A stretch of 64,000 bases of DNA from assembly GCA_036504075.1 (NCBI GenBank), contig DASXVX010000097.1, positions 52,804 to 116,803 on the forward strand, read 5' to 3'. The DNA comes from DASXVX01 sp036504075 (GTDB taxonomy: Bacteria > Bacillota > Sulfobacillia > Symbiobacteriales > Symbiobacteriaceae). Below, one piece after another: positions 23,766-30,273 of the stretch (position 1 is its first letter; each line of letters begins with the position of its first letter). The position numbers and the translations under genes were made by a program. The notes below the pieces were generated by a model. That model did not search any database and was not told the DNA's origin. It saw only the letters and a list, made by a program, of their open reading frames with translations.

Positions 23766-24872
23766 ATGTCGGAACACCCGGTCCCCGGTTGGACGATTTG
23801 CCGATCGATGCCCCTGGAACTGGACGCAGCGCTCATGGGCGCCAGCATGTTCCACCCCGACGCCGCTCTTCCGGAAGAGATTGCGGCCTTGGCCCGGACG
23901 GTCCCCGCGGACTGGCTGGAGCAGTGGCCGGGATTTCTTGGTGAGCCCAGGGATTCCGTTTCCGTTCTTTCCAACGCGGCTGATCTGGCAGGCGTGCTGC
24001 TGGAGGAGGATTACAGCCGGGCAACCCTTGCCATTCGGGAGTTGACGCAGGCAGACGCCCTGGCGGGGTTGGCCGCCAGGGTCGAGGGTCAGGGGCTTTT
24101 GCCGGACCCGGCCCTGCCTCCGGCTGAACGGCTGGCGGACCTCACCCTGCGGGTAGACCGGGCTCTGCGTACCGCCGTGGGGCTTTGGCCGCCCGGCGAG
24201 TGCGCGGCCGATGAGTTCCGGCGGACCGTGCGCATCCTGAAAGACGGCGACTTGCACGACCGCTTTTGGCACTGGCTCGACCGCTTTTATTACGAGTGCT
24301 ACCAGCCCTGGCGCAAAACCCGGGCGGAGGCGATGGCGACCCTGGAAGAACGGGCAGTGACGGCCCTCGGCGCTCCGGCGATGATCGGGCAGCCACCGCG
24401 GACCGATTGGCTGCATCCCCAGTCTCCCTTGCGGTACTTGGAACTGCAGTCGGCGGTAGCCGGTGGTCAGTTTCAGGCCTGCTTCTGGGTCGAGCCTTTC
24501 GGCCTGTTTGACACCTGGACGCTCGTGCCCCGGCGCATCGTTCTGTCCTTTGCCGAGCCCGGCGCCCTCTTCGCGAATTTCCGCGCCCGAGCCGGGGAAA
24601 TTGCCCAGCAGGCCAGGGCGCTGGCCGACCCGACTCGCCTCATGGTTCTGCGAATCATCCGGCACCGGGGCATGGACAACACGCAAATGGCCGACTACCT
24701 GGGCCTGGCCCGGCCCACGGTCTCCATTCACGCCAAAGTGCTGCGGGAGGCCGGGCTGATCGAGACCCGCCAGGAAGGTCGGGAAGCCCGCCACACGTTG
24801 AAACCGGCGGCGGTCCGGAAGCTGCTGCGGGACCTCATCAAGTACCTGGACCTGCCGGACGAACAGGAATGA
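23766..24872 (+). CDS. ArsR-type winged-helix regulator with long N-terminal domain
   Basis: A 368-residue protein. Its C-terminal ~85 residues are an ArsR-type winged helix: ALADPTRLMVLRIIRHRGMD, then MADYLGLARPTVSIHAKVLR and EAGLIETRQEGREARHTLKP. The N-terminal ~270 residues are an unassigned, mostly helical domain of the kind found in Bacillota DUF5937-like ArsR proteins. No metal-binding CxC motif is visible in the recognition helix. I chose ATG 23766, 9 nt after GAGG; the in-frame TTG at 23757 is too close to it. It directly follows the MFS gene, suggesting it regulates the operon through the dyad at 22491. Confidence 0.8.
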   Translation: MSEHPVPGWTICRSMPLELDAALMGASMFHPDAALPEEIAALARTVPADWLEQWPGFLGEPRDSVSVLSNAADLAGVLLEEDYSRATLAIRELTQADALAGLAARVEGQGLLPDPALPPAERLADLTLRVDRALRTAVGLWPPGECAADEFRRTVRILKDGDLHDRFWHWLDRFYYECYQPWRKTRAEAMATLEERAVTALGAPAMIGQPPRTDWLHPQSPLRYLELQSAVAGGQFQACFWVEPFGLFDTWTLVPRRIVLSFAEPGALFANFRARAGEIAQQARALADPTRLMVLRIIRHRGMDNTQMADYLGLARPTVSIHAKVLREAGLIETRQEGREARHTLKPAAVRKLLRDLIKYLDLPDEQE

Positions 24873-24873
24873 A

Positions 24874-24906
24874 GCAAGCCGGGGAATACTCCCCGGCTTG
24901 CCTTTC
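24874..24906 (+). terminator. Terminator after the ArsR-type gene
   Basis: GCAAGCCGGGG (24874-24884) pairs with CCCCGGCTTGC (24891-24901) around AATACT, followed by CTTTC. It may also serve the convergent small gene ending at 24909. Confidence 0.8.
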
Positions 24907-24908
24907 GG

Positions 24909-25091
24909 TCAGGTCGCCCCGTGTTCCGGATTCCGGACGGTCTGCTCGGCTCGCTGAATGGTGTTGGCGTCGGCAGGCCGCTCGCCTTCGTCCGCCTCGA
25001 TTTCCGTCTGGACACTGGGCAGGTAGCCGCCGTACGCCTTCTCGGCCTTGCCGGGCTGCAGTTCCTGGTTGCGCTCGCCTTTCTTGGACAC
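24909..25091 (-). CDS. Small hydrophilic protein, 60 residues
   Basis: An unrecognised 60-residue, charged protein with no hydrophobic segment. The start is a GTG at 25091, 7-8 nt after a strong GAGGGGGG ribosome site; a longer in-frame extension upstream overlaps the neighbouring gene and lacks a ribosome site. It opens SKKGERNQELQPGKAEKAYG and ends VRNPEHGAT, a composition like small acid-tolerant or spore-associated disordered proteins. It lies 52 nt downstream of the candidate selenoprotein gene on the same strand and might share its transcript. Function unknown. Confidence 0.6.
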   Translation of the reverse strand: MSKKGERNQELQPGKAEKAYGGYLPSVQTEIEADEGERPADANTIQRAEQTVRNPEHGAT

Positions 25092-25143
25092 CTGGGTTCC
25101 CCCCTCTGGTATCCTAGCTTGCGCGCCACAGGGCCTCTGTACC

Positions 25144-25422
25144 CTACTTCTTGCGATGCCGATCCCGGTCCGCTTCCGATCCGACCAGGTACTTGCCGTC
25201 CAGCAGGACGGCGTGCTGCGAGACGCCATAAATGCGTTCAGCAATCTCTCCGATGGTAATGCTGTCGTCCAAAATAGTGACCTTACAGGGGTTCGGAATG
25301 AAATCGCCCTGGTAGTCGAACTCGAGGGTGAAGCGCGGGTCCGCTGAAAGGCGATTCACGATCGCCTTGGGGCAGCCGCCTCATCACATGCCTTCCACAT
25401 AAAGAAGATGCTCTCGGGACAT
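25144..25422 (-). CDS. Candidate selenoprotein: HMA-domain metal-binding protein with a Sec-Sec-Gly-Gly-Cys motif
   Basis: A 92-codon frame with two successive in-frame TGA codons (25386-25384 and 25383-25381). Read as selenocysteine (U), it gives LLYVEGM-UU-GGCPKAIVNRL, which fits the heavy-metal-associated motif GMxCxxC: the second TGA is at the first metal cysteine and the last Cys is kept. The downstream strand-helix order (FTLEFDYQGDF, CKVTIL, TIGEIAERIYGV) also fits an HMA fold. ATG 25422 has AAGGAGG 10 nt upstream. A SECIS-like hairpin follows the TGAs. If not recoded, only the 71-codon part from GTG 25359 would be made, without the motif. Known: UGA plus a downstream hairpin specifies Sec in bacteria. 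Inferred: metal or redox function. Confidence 0.72.
25348..25368 (-). promoter_or_regulatory. SECIS-like hairpin downstream of tandem TGA codons
   Basis: On the minus strand AAGGCGAT and ATCGCCTT pair over 8 bp around a CGTGA loop. The loop begins 20 nt after the second TGA and has G as its second base, both within the published rules for bacterial SECIS elements. An outer GCTG (25376-25373)/CAGC (25346-25343) pairing extends the stem across an internal CCCC/T loop. Confidence 0.7.
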
Positions 25423-25453
25423 TCTGCATTCGCCTCCTTCCATGGCCCAATTT

Positions 25454-25470
25454 GTACCCCCAAGGGTATC
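25454..25470. promoter_or_regulatory. CsoR-like operator dyad upstream of the HMA selenoprotein gene
   Basis: GTACCCCCAAGGGTATC reads GATACCCTTGGGGGTAC on the coding strand. It closely resembles CsoR-family operators such as the ATACCCTACGGGGGTAT site of Bacillus copZA. It lies between a weak -35 (GTGCAA) and a TACAAA -10 with 17-nt spacing, where a repressor would block transcription. No CsoR gene lies in the window. Confidence 0.5.
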
Positions 25471-25488
25471 ACTTTGCACGATATTTAC

Positions 25489-25504
25489 CGTGACGTACGT
25501 CACG
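25489..25504. repeat. 16-bp perfect palindrome CGTGACGTACGTCACG
   Basis: CGTGACGTACGTCACG is fully self-complementary and lies in the divergent region between the HMA selenoprotein gene and mobB, about 20 bp beyond the CsoR-like dyad. It could be a binding site for a dimeric regulator controlling either gene. Confidence 0.6.
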
Positions 25505-25612
25505 CGAAGTCGGTGCATTAGTCTACGAACCTCTAGGCCCGCGACCGATTCCAAGGAAACCGCCTGACGGGTATCATGGTAAAGAAGGAATTCAGGCTCA
25601 GGGGAGGTCGTC

Positions 25613-26107
25613 ATGCCACCTATTTTGTCCATTACCGGGTGTGGCAAATGCGGCAAGACCACCATGGTTGAGAAACTGGTGGCCGAGCTGACCCGGCGCG
25701 GCTATGTAATCGGGACGCTGAAGCACGACGTCCATGGGTTCGCCATGGACCACGAAGGCAAGGACACGTGGCGGCACAAGCAGGCGGGGGCCCGGGCCGT
25801 CGCCATTATCGGGCCGGACCAGGTGGCCGTGGTTCGCAGTACGCCCCTGGGGGAGTTTTCGACGGCGGAGGCCATCGCCCTTCTGGGTCCCGTGGACCTG
25901 GTGGTGACGGAAGGGTTCAAGCGGGCGCCGTTCCCCAAGATCGAGATTTTTAGCAGCGTACGGAACGAAGGGGCGCTGCTGTGTGGCCAGGACCCCCACC
26001 TGTTGGCGGTGGCCGGCGACCTGCCGGTGGAGACAAGCGTGCCGGTGTTCGACTGGAATGACGCGGGCGCGATTGCGGATTTTGTGGAAGCCCGCTTGTT
26101 AAAGTAG
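25613..26107 (+). CDS. mobB: Molybdopterin-guanine dinucleotide biosynthesis adaptor MobB
   Basis: A 164-residue P-loop protein of the MobB family, which assists attachment of GMP to molybdopterin. It has the Walker A sequence SITGCGKCGKTTMVEKLV at the N-terminus, GTLKHDVHGFAMDHEGKDTW and the conserved HKQAGARAVAIIGPDQVAVV, then DLVVTEGFKRAPFPKIEIF. The ATG start follows GGGGAGG. It is 13 nt before tatA and in the same run as moeA, which together suit maturation and export of molybdoenzymes. It is divergent from the HMA selenoprotein gene. Confidence 0.92.
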   Translation: MPPILSITGCGKCGKTTMVEKLVAELTRRGYVIGTLKHDVHGFAMDHEGKDTWRHKQAGARAVAIIGPDQVAVVRSTPLGEFSTAEAIALLGPVDLVVTEGFKRAPFPKIEIFSSVRNEGALLCGQDPHLLAVAGDLPVETSVPVFDWNDAGAIADFVEARLLK

Positions 26108-26120
26108 GAGGGAAATTTTT

Positions 26121-26303
26121 ATGTTTGAGCGGCTGGGCGTGGGCGAGATTCTGCTGATTCTGGTGGCCGTGCTCTTGATTTTCGGACCGTCGAAGCTGCC
26201 TGCGTTGGGTAAGTCGATTGGCGAAGGCATGCGCGAGTTCAAGAAGTCCATAAGCGGCACCGGGGAGTCGGCCGAGCAGAAAGAACCTGAGAAGAAAGCC
26301 TAA
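26121..26303 (+). CDS. tatA: Twin-arginine translocase subunit TatA
   Basis: A 60-residue protein with the TatA/TatE plan: a single N-terminal membrane helix (LGVGEILLILVAVLLIFG), the FGP hinge followed by SKLPALGKSIGEGMREFKKS as the amphipathic helix, and a charged tail rich in Glu and Lys. TatA forms the pore of the Tat pathway, which exports folded, cofactor-loaded enzymes. It lies between mobB and moeA, fitting the export of molybdoenzymes assembled with their cofactor. The start ATG has GGAGGG upstream. The length is normal for short TatA proteins. No tatC is in the window. Confidence 0.92.
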   Translation: MFERLGVGEILLILVAVLLIFGPSKLPALGKSIGEGMREFKKSISGTGESAEQKEPEKKA

Positions 26304-26315
26304 GGGGGGACGACC

Positions 26316-27563
26316 ATGCTGCGGGTGGAGGAAGCGCGGGAATTGGTCCTGCGGCGCGCCGGAGCACGCCGGGTCATGCGTCTGCCCCTGGAGCAGGCAC
26401 TGGGACTGATTCTGGCCGAGGACCTGGTGGCGCCGGAGCCGCTGCCGTCCTTTCCGCGCTCGGGCATGGACGGGTACGCCCTACATTCCGGCGCGACGCA
26501 GACGGCGAGCCGGGAGGCGCCGGTGGTGCTGCCGCTCTCGGGCGTGATTCCCGCGGGGCACCCGCTGTCGGCGTCGCTGACGCCTGGCAGTTGTGCCTCC
26601 ATTATGACCGGGGGCGCCATTCCGGACGGGGCCGATGCGGTCATCCGGCTGGAAGAGGTCCGGGTGACGCCGGAAGGCATCGCCATCTACCGGCCGGTTA
26701 ACCGGGCGGAGAACGTCTCGCCGGTGGGTGAAGATGTCGCCCTGGGGCAGGTCGTGCTCAAAGCAGGCCACAAAATCCGGCCGCCCGAAGTCAACCTGCT
26801 GGCCGCCGTTGGCATTATGGAAGTGCCGGCCTACATTCCGCCGCGGGTTGGCATTCTGACCACCGGCGACGAACTGGTCCCCGCCGGCACGGTGCCGGGG
26901 CCGGGCCAAATCCGCAATTCCAACGGGCCGGGACTCGCCGCTCTGGTGCGCTCCTGCGGCTGCACGCCGGTGGACCTGGGCCTGGCGCGGGACGTGACCG
27001 ACGTCATTGCCGGAGCCATTGGCCACGCGGTGGGCTGCGACCTGATTCTCACGACCGGCGGCGTCTCCGTCGGCGACTTTGACGTGGTCCGGGAAGCACT
27101 CACCGTCATCGGGGCGGAGCAGCTTTTCTGGCGGGTGGCGATCAAGCCTGGCACACCGGTTTGCGCCGCCGTGGTGGAAGGGCGGCTCGTCATCGGGCTG
27201 TCGGGAAATCCGGCCGCGGCGATCACGAACTTCGACTTGCTGGTGCGGCCGCTGCTCAACTCGCTGTGCGGGCGGGAGCGACTGGGTCTCCGGGAGGGTG
27301 AGGCGGTGCTGGATCAGCCGGTGCTACGGTCCCTGGCGCTAACCCGGTTCCTGCGGGCCCGGGTTTACAACGGCCCCGACGGGGACCTGCATGTGGATAC
27401 TGACCTTGCCCAGCGGGCCGGTGTACTCAGTTCCATGATGTTCGCCAACGGTTACGCCGTGGTCCCCGACCACATCGGACCGCTGCCTGCGGGCACGCGG
27501 GTGAAGGTGCTGCTACAGGATGACGCCGATGTGCAGATACCGGCGGCGTTGCTCGTCCAATAA
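26316..27563 (+). CDS. moeA: Molybdopterin molybdenumtransferase MoeA
   Basis: A 415-residue MoeA, which inserts molybdate into adenylylated molybdopterin. It has the N-terminal MoeA domain (PLPSFPRSGMDGYAL; SIMTGGAIPDGADAVIRLEE), the central MoCF-binding domain with VGILTTGDELVPAG and ILTTGGVSVGDFDVVREAL, then AIKPGTPVCAA and VIGLSGNPAAAITNFDLLVR. A C-terminal domain IV (~70 residues) completes it. The length is typical. It is 12 nt after tatA, the last gene of the mobB-tatA-moeA run, with a strong terminator following. Confidence 0.95.
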   Translation: MLRVEEARELVLRRAGARRVMRLPLEQALGLILAEDLVAPEPLPSFPRSGMDGYALHSGATQTASREAPVVLPLSGVIPAGHPLSASLTPGSCASIMTGGAIPDGADAVIRLEEVRVTPEGIAIYRPVNRAENVSPVGEDVALGQVVLKAGHKIRPPEVNLLAAVGIMEVPAYIPPRVGILTTGDELVPAGTVPGPGQIRNSNGPGLAALVRSCGCTPVDLGLARDVTDVIAGAIGHAVGCDLILTTGGVSVGDFDVVREALTVIGAEQLFWRVAIKPGTPVCAAVVEGRLVIGLSGNPAAAITNFDLLVRPLLNSLCGRERLGLREGEAVLDQPVLRSLALTRFLRARVYNGPDGDLHVDTDLAQRAGVLSSMMFANGYAVVPDHIGPLPAGTRVKVLLQDDADVQIPAALLVQ

Positions 27564-27577
27564 CGAGTCACAAAACG

Positions 27578-27608
27578 AAGCCCCGGGACCAGAACGGTCC
27601 CGGGGCTT
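27578..27608. terminator. Terminator between moeA and a convergent membrane-protein gene
   Basis: AAGCCCCGGGACC (27578-27590) and GGTCCCGGGGCTT (27596-27608) form a perfect 13-bp stem with an AGAAC loop. The T-run is short on the plus strand, but AAAA flanks the other side, so it probably acts in both directions. Confidence 0.8.
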
Positions 27609-27619
27609 GCGCGTGCTCC

Positions 27620-28060
27620 TCACCGGTAAAGGAAGCCAAGGCAAAGGGCGAAAATCAGGTGTTCGACAGTATTGGCGATCATGGAGGGAGGTCCGCCCAG
27701 CTTCAGCCAGACGAAACCCGGCATCGGGGTGACCATTACGTGGAACTGGTTGAGTGAGGGCAGTACGGTCAAGCAGGAGAACGCAAAGGGAATTGCCACG
27801 AACCCGATGGCGCCGGGCACGCTATGCCAGGGCCAGAGCCGGGCATAGAGGAAAGCCCAGGCGACGCCGCCCGCAACGAACACGGCCGCCCCGATCAGCT
27901 TGGAGTAGCGTCCGTTGGCGCCGACCCAGCCGCCGGTGACGCCCGTGAAGTCCAACTTCGGCAGCCCGAGGGCCGGGAGCAGAATGTACATCGAGGCCAG
28001 GATCGCGGCGGACCCGACCAGCGCCGCAGTAAACAGGGAGCCCAGGTGAATATTGCTCAT
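27620..28060 (-). CDS. Four-helix integral membrane protein of unknown function
   Basis: A 146-residue hydrophobic protein with four predicted helices: LGSLFTAALVGSAAILASMY, a central AAVFVAGGVAWAFLYARL, GAIGFVAIPFAFSCLTVLP, and a C-terminal ANTVEHLIFALCLGFLYR. Aromatic and His/Pro residues cluster in the loops. The ATG start has a very strong ribosome site (GAGGAGGAG). The layout suggests a YagU/DUF1440-like small membrane protein, but I cannot confirm a family. It is monocistronic, divergent from the SDR gene and convergent with moeA. Confidence 0.7.
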   Translation of the reverse strand: MSNIHLGSLFTAALVGSAAILASMYILLPALGLPKLDFTGVTGGWVGANGRYSKLIGAAVFVAGGVAWAFLYARLWPWHSVPGAIGFVAIPFAFSCLTVLPSLNQFHVMVTPMPGFVWLKLGGPPSMIANTVEHLIFALCLGFLYR

Positions 28061-28198
28061 GGTATCTCCTCCTCAGAATCAGTCCTTCTGCGGAAGAGTT
28101 CGTGGCCCGACGGGACGGCTCCCTGGTTTGTAGTCAGAATTATCCGGCGGATGATGCGGTACGCTCACTGTCGAAAGAACTGGCGGAGGCGATCGAAG

Positions 28199-28936
28199 AT
28201 GTTGGAAGGGCAGGTAGCGCTGGTAACCGGCGCCGCACGGGGCATCGGCCTGGCCATCGCCCAAAGGCTGCAGGCGGCGGGCGCCCGGGTCATCGTGAAC
28301 GACATTCTCCTGGACGAACTGGCGGCCGCAGTGCGGGCAGGAGCCGGCTGCGAGGCCACGGTGGCCGATGTATCGAAGCGGGCCGAAGTCCAGCGCATGA
28401 TTGACGAGGTCGTGGCGAAGTACGGCCGGCTGGACGTCATGGTCAACAACGCGGGGGTCGAGCCGAAGGCGTCCTTGCTGGAAATGACGGATGCCCAGTG
28501 GGGCGCGGCGGTGGAAGTCAACCTGAACGGGGTCTTCCTCTGCACGCAAATCGCGGCCCGGCACATGGTCAGCCGGGGCGGCGGCGGGCGAATCATTCAG
28601 ATCTCATCCATCGCGGGCAAAAACTTTCTGATGAACGGTGCGAACTACTGCGCCACCAAGGCAGGCGTCATCGGGTTCACCAGGGAGGCGGCCCGGGAAC
28701 TCGCTGAATATGACATTACGGTAAACGCCGTTTGTCCGGGCGTCATTGAGACGCATATGACGGCGGCAGCCCGGGCCAACCCGGCCATGATGGAGAAGTG
28801 GATGCGGGAGATTCCGGCAAAGCGGCTGGGCCGGCCGGAAGAGGTGGCGGGACTGGTCGCGTTCCTGTGCTCGCCGGAGGCGGCCTACATCACGGGAACG
28901 GCGATGAACGTGGATGGGGGGAAGGTGCCCTGGTGA
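28199..28936 (+). CDS. Short-chain dehydrogenase/reductase (classical SDR)
   Basis: A 245-residue NAD(P)-dependent SDR. It has the nucleotide-binding VTGAARGIGLAIAQRL, the structural VMVNNAGVEP, the catalytic serine in IIQISSIAGKNF and YCATK as Tyr-x-x-x-Lys, plus the closing VNAVCPGVIETHM. Asp in VIVNDILLDEL after the second strand suggests NAD preference, though this is a weak inference. The sequence is similar to 3-oxoacyl-ACP reductases (FabG-like), yet it lies alone, so its substrate is open. I chose ATG 28199, which follows GGAGG; the longer frame upstream has no ribosome site. Confidence 0.88.
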   Translation: MLEGQVALVTGAARGIGLAIAQRLQAAGARVIVNDILLDELAAAVRAGAGCEATVADVSKRAEVQRMIDEVVAKYGRLDVMVNNAGVEPKASLLEMTDAQWGAAVEVNLNGVFLCTQIAARHMVSRGGGGRIIQISSIAGKNFLMNGANYCATKAGVIGFTREAARELAEYDITVNAVCPGVIETHMTAAARANPAMMEKWMREIPAKRLGRPEEVAGLVAFLCSPEAAYITGTAMNVDGGKVPW

Positions 28937-28947
28937 GATTCGCCAGC

Positions 28948-29133
28948 CGGGGACCCTCCTTCGCTCCGGGAGACGCTCGCCAAGGGGCGCTAGGCTTCCG
29001 TCTGGTGCGCCGATATCGGAACCGCTGTTGGGGTATACGCCTTCGGGGACGCACCGCCGATATCGGCTGACTTTTTGTAGCCGAGCGCCCCTAAGCTCGG
29101 TCTCCAAGTCGCTCGGTCGGGCCCCCGGCCGGC
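28948..29133. repeat. Long imperfect inverted repeat with internal CCGATATCGG palindromes
   Basis: The arms 28948-29003 and 29077-29133 are imperfect reverse complements; the best-kept part is AGGGGCGCT-GGCT pairing with AGCC-AGCGCCCCT. Inside are two copies of the 10-bp palindrome CCGATATCGG (29010-29019, 29057-29066) and a GGTGCG (29004-29009)/CGCACC (29050-29055) pair. It has no coding potential and resembles a small MITE-like or intergenic hairpin element. It lies between the SDR gene and the folD promoter. Confidence 0.55.
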
Positions 29134-29206
29134 TCCCGCTAGGAAAATTGTTGCTTGGGTCGATCGAGCACTATTTGCAAGTTATTTCCTGAACTTGGGT
29201 TTTGAC

Positions 29207-29235
29207 TTGACGCGTGCGCCGAATGGTGGCAGAAT
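29207..29235 (+). promoter_or_regulatory. Promoter of the ZTP riboswitch-folD transcript
   Basis: TTGACG (29207-29212), a 17-nt spacer, and CAGAAT (29230-29235) lie about 20 nt upstream of the riboswitch's first stem. Confidence 0.65.
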
Positions 29236-29254
29236 AGCGGTTGTACAAAAACCA

Positions 29255-29356
29255 CAAACTCCGGCTGTGACTGGCGTAAAGGTGGGTAACCACCGGGGAG
29301 CACCGGAGAATAAGAGCCGCACGCCTGGGCCTGGCATCGCATTTTCATGCGGTGCC
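29255..29356 (+). promoter_or_regulatory. ZTP (pfl) riboswitch with terminator-like expression platform upstream of folD
   Basis: Conserved pfl/ZTP features occur in order: the P1 arm CTCCGG (29259-29264), TGACTGGCG, GGGTAACCACCGGGGAGC, the P1 return CCGGAG (29303-29308), then CCGC and GCCTGGGC (to 29330). The hairpin GGCATCGCAT (29333-29342)/ATGCGGTGCC (29347-29356) follows, with TTTAATTATT after it, as an intrinsic-terminator platform. The class binds the folate-stress alarmones ZMP/ZTP and turns on one-carbon and purine genes, which fits folD immediately downstream. Confidence 0.93.
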
Positions 29357-29381
29357 TTTAATTATTGGAGGTGTCTCTTTC

Positions 29382-30197
29382 GTGATTCTGCTCGAAGGAA
29401 AGACCCCCGCCGGCCTGCTGCGTGAGGAGTTGCGTTCCCGTGCCGCCGCCCTGGCGGCAACCGGCCATGCATCCTGCCTGGCTGCGGTTCTGGTCGGCGG
29501 AGACAAGGCTTCTGACTTGTACCTCCGGCGCAAGGCCAAGCTGGGTCGGGAACTGGGGATTACCGTGGAGGAGCATCGCATTCCGTCTGCCTCCGAAACC
29601 GAACTGGCCTCGCTGCTCAGGGAACTTGGCCAGCGGCCCGATGTCGATGGGATCCTCGTGGAGCAGCCCTTGCCCCGTTCTGTCCGGAAGGAGAAAGTGC
29701 TGGCGGCCATCGAATGGGCAAAAGACGTGGACGGGCGGACCCCGGCCACGCCGAAGGCGGTCATGCGGCTCCTCCGTCACTACGGCATCCGGTTGGCCGG
29801 TGCCCATGTCGTCATCGTCGGGCACAGCGATGTGGTGGGCAAGCCGCTGGCCATGCTGATGCTTCACGCCGATGCGACCGTGACCGTCTGCCACAAGCTG
29901 ACGCGGGACCTGGTGACCCATACCCGGCAGGCCGACATCGTGGTCGTGGCCGCCGGCGTGCCCGGCTTGATCCGGGGTGACATGATCCGGCCGGGCGCCA
30001 CGGTCGTGGATGTGGGAATCAACGTGGTCGACGGCAAAACGGTGGGCGATGTGGACTTCGAGTCGGTCTCGGCCGTTGCCGGAGCCCTTACCCCTGTCCC
30101 GGGCGGGGTCGGCCCACTCACGACCCTGACGATCCTGGAGAACACGGTGGACAATGCCGAGCGCCATTTCATGACGGCGGACTGCGCCGCCGACTAA
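29382..30197 (+). CDS. folD: Methylenetetrahydrofolate dehydrogenase / methenyl-THF cyclohydrolase FolD
   Basis: A 271-residue bifunctional enzyme converting 5,10-methylene-THF to 10-formyl-THF through methenyl-THF. Visible are the catalytic lysine region SDLYLRRKAKLGRELGI, GILVEQPLP, AKDVDGRTPATPKAV, the Rossmann segment VVIVGHSDVVGKPLAMLM (the second residue of the usual GRS is His) and TPVPGGVGPLTTLTILENTV. The GTG at 29382 lies 10 nt after GGAGG; the open frame extends further upstream into the riboswitch, which I excluded. Control by the ZTP riboswitch is expected. A terminator follows. Confidence 0.94.
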   Translation: MILLEGKTPAGLLREELRSRAAALAATGHASCLAAVLVGGDKASDLYLRRKAKLGRELGITVEEHRIPSASETELASLLRELGQRPDVDGILVEQPLPRSVRKEKVLAAIEWAKDVDGRTPATPKAVMRLLRHYGIRLAGAHVVIVGHSDVVGKPLAMLMLHADATVTVCHKLTRDLVTHTRQADIVVVAAGVPGLIRGDMIRPGATVVDVGINVVDGKTVGDVDFESVSAVAGALTPVPGGVGPLTTLTILENTVDNAERHFMTADCAAD

Positions 30198-30203
30198 ACG
30201 AGA

Positions 30204-30235
30204 AGCCACCCGTGCAGGTACACGGGCGGCTTTTT
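30204..30235 (+). terminator. Terminator after folD
   Basis: AGCCACCCGTG (30204-30214) and CACGGGCGGCT (30221-30231) form a stem with one A/C mismatch, followed by TTTTT. Confidence 0.85.
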
Positions 30236-30273
30236 CACGGCCGGTAGGCGAGGCTGCACACAGCATGCGAAAA

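Noticed and set aside
24728..25129. 133-residue leftward open frame over the end of the ArsR-type gene
   Set aside because: It is a shadow of the ArsR-type gene and of the 60-residue gene; the latter has a better ribosome site in another frame.
25144..25359. Ordinary 71-residue gene starting at GTG 25359
   Set aside because: This start lies in the loop of the hairpin and would remove the metal motif and the first strand of the domain. The open frame before it continues through the two TGAs into a matching HMA sequence, so recoding explains more.
25384..25665. Upstream extension of the HMA selenoprotein frame to 25665
   Set aside because: The extension overlaps mobB's start and has no ribosome site. 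The ATG at 25422 has AAGGAGG at the right distance and gives the usual HMA N-terminus.
27824..28936. Longer N-terminus for the SDR
   Set aside because: The first ~125 codons are antisense to the membrane-protein gene. ATG 28199 has GGAGG and gives the normal SDR start.
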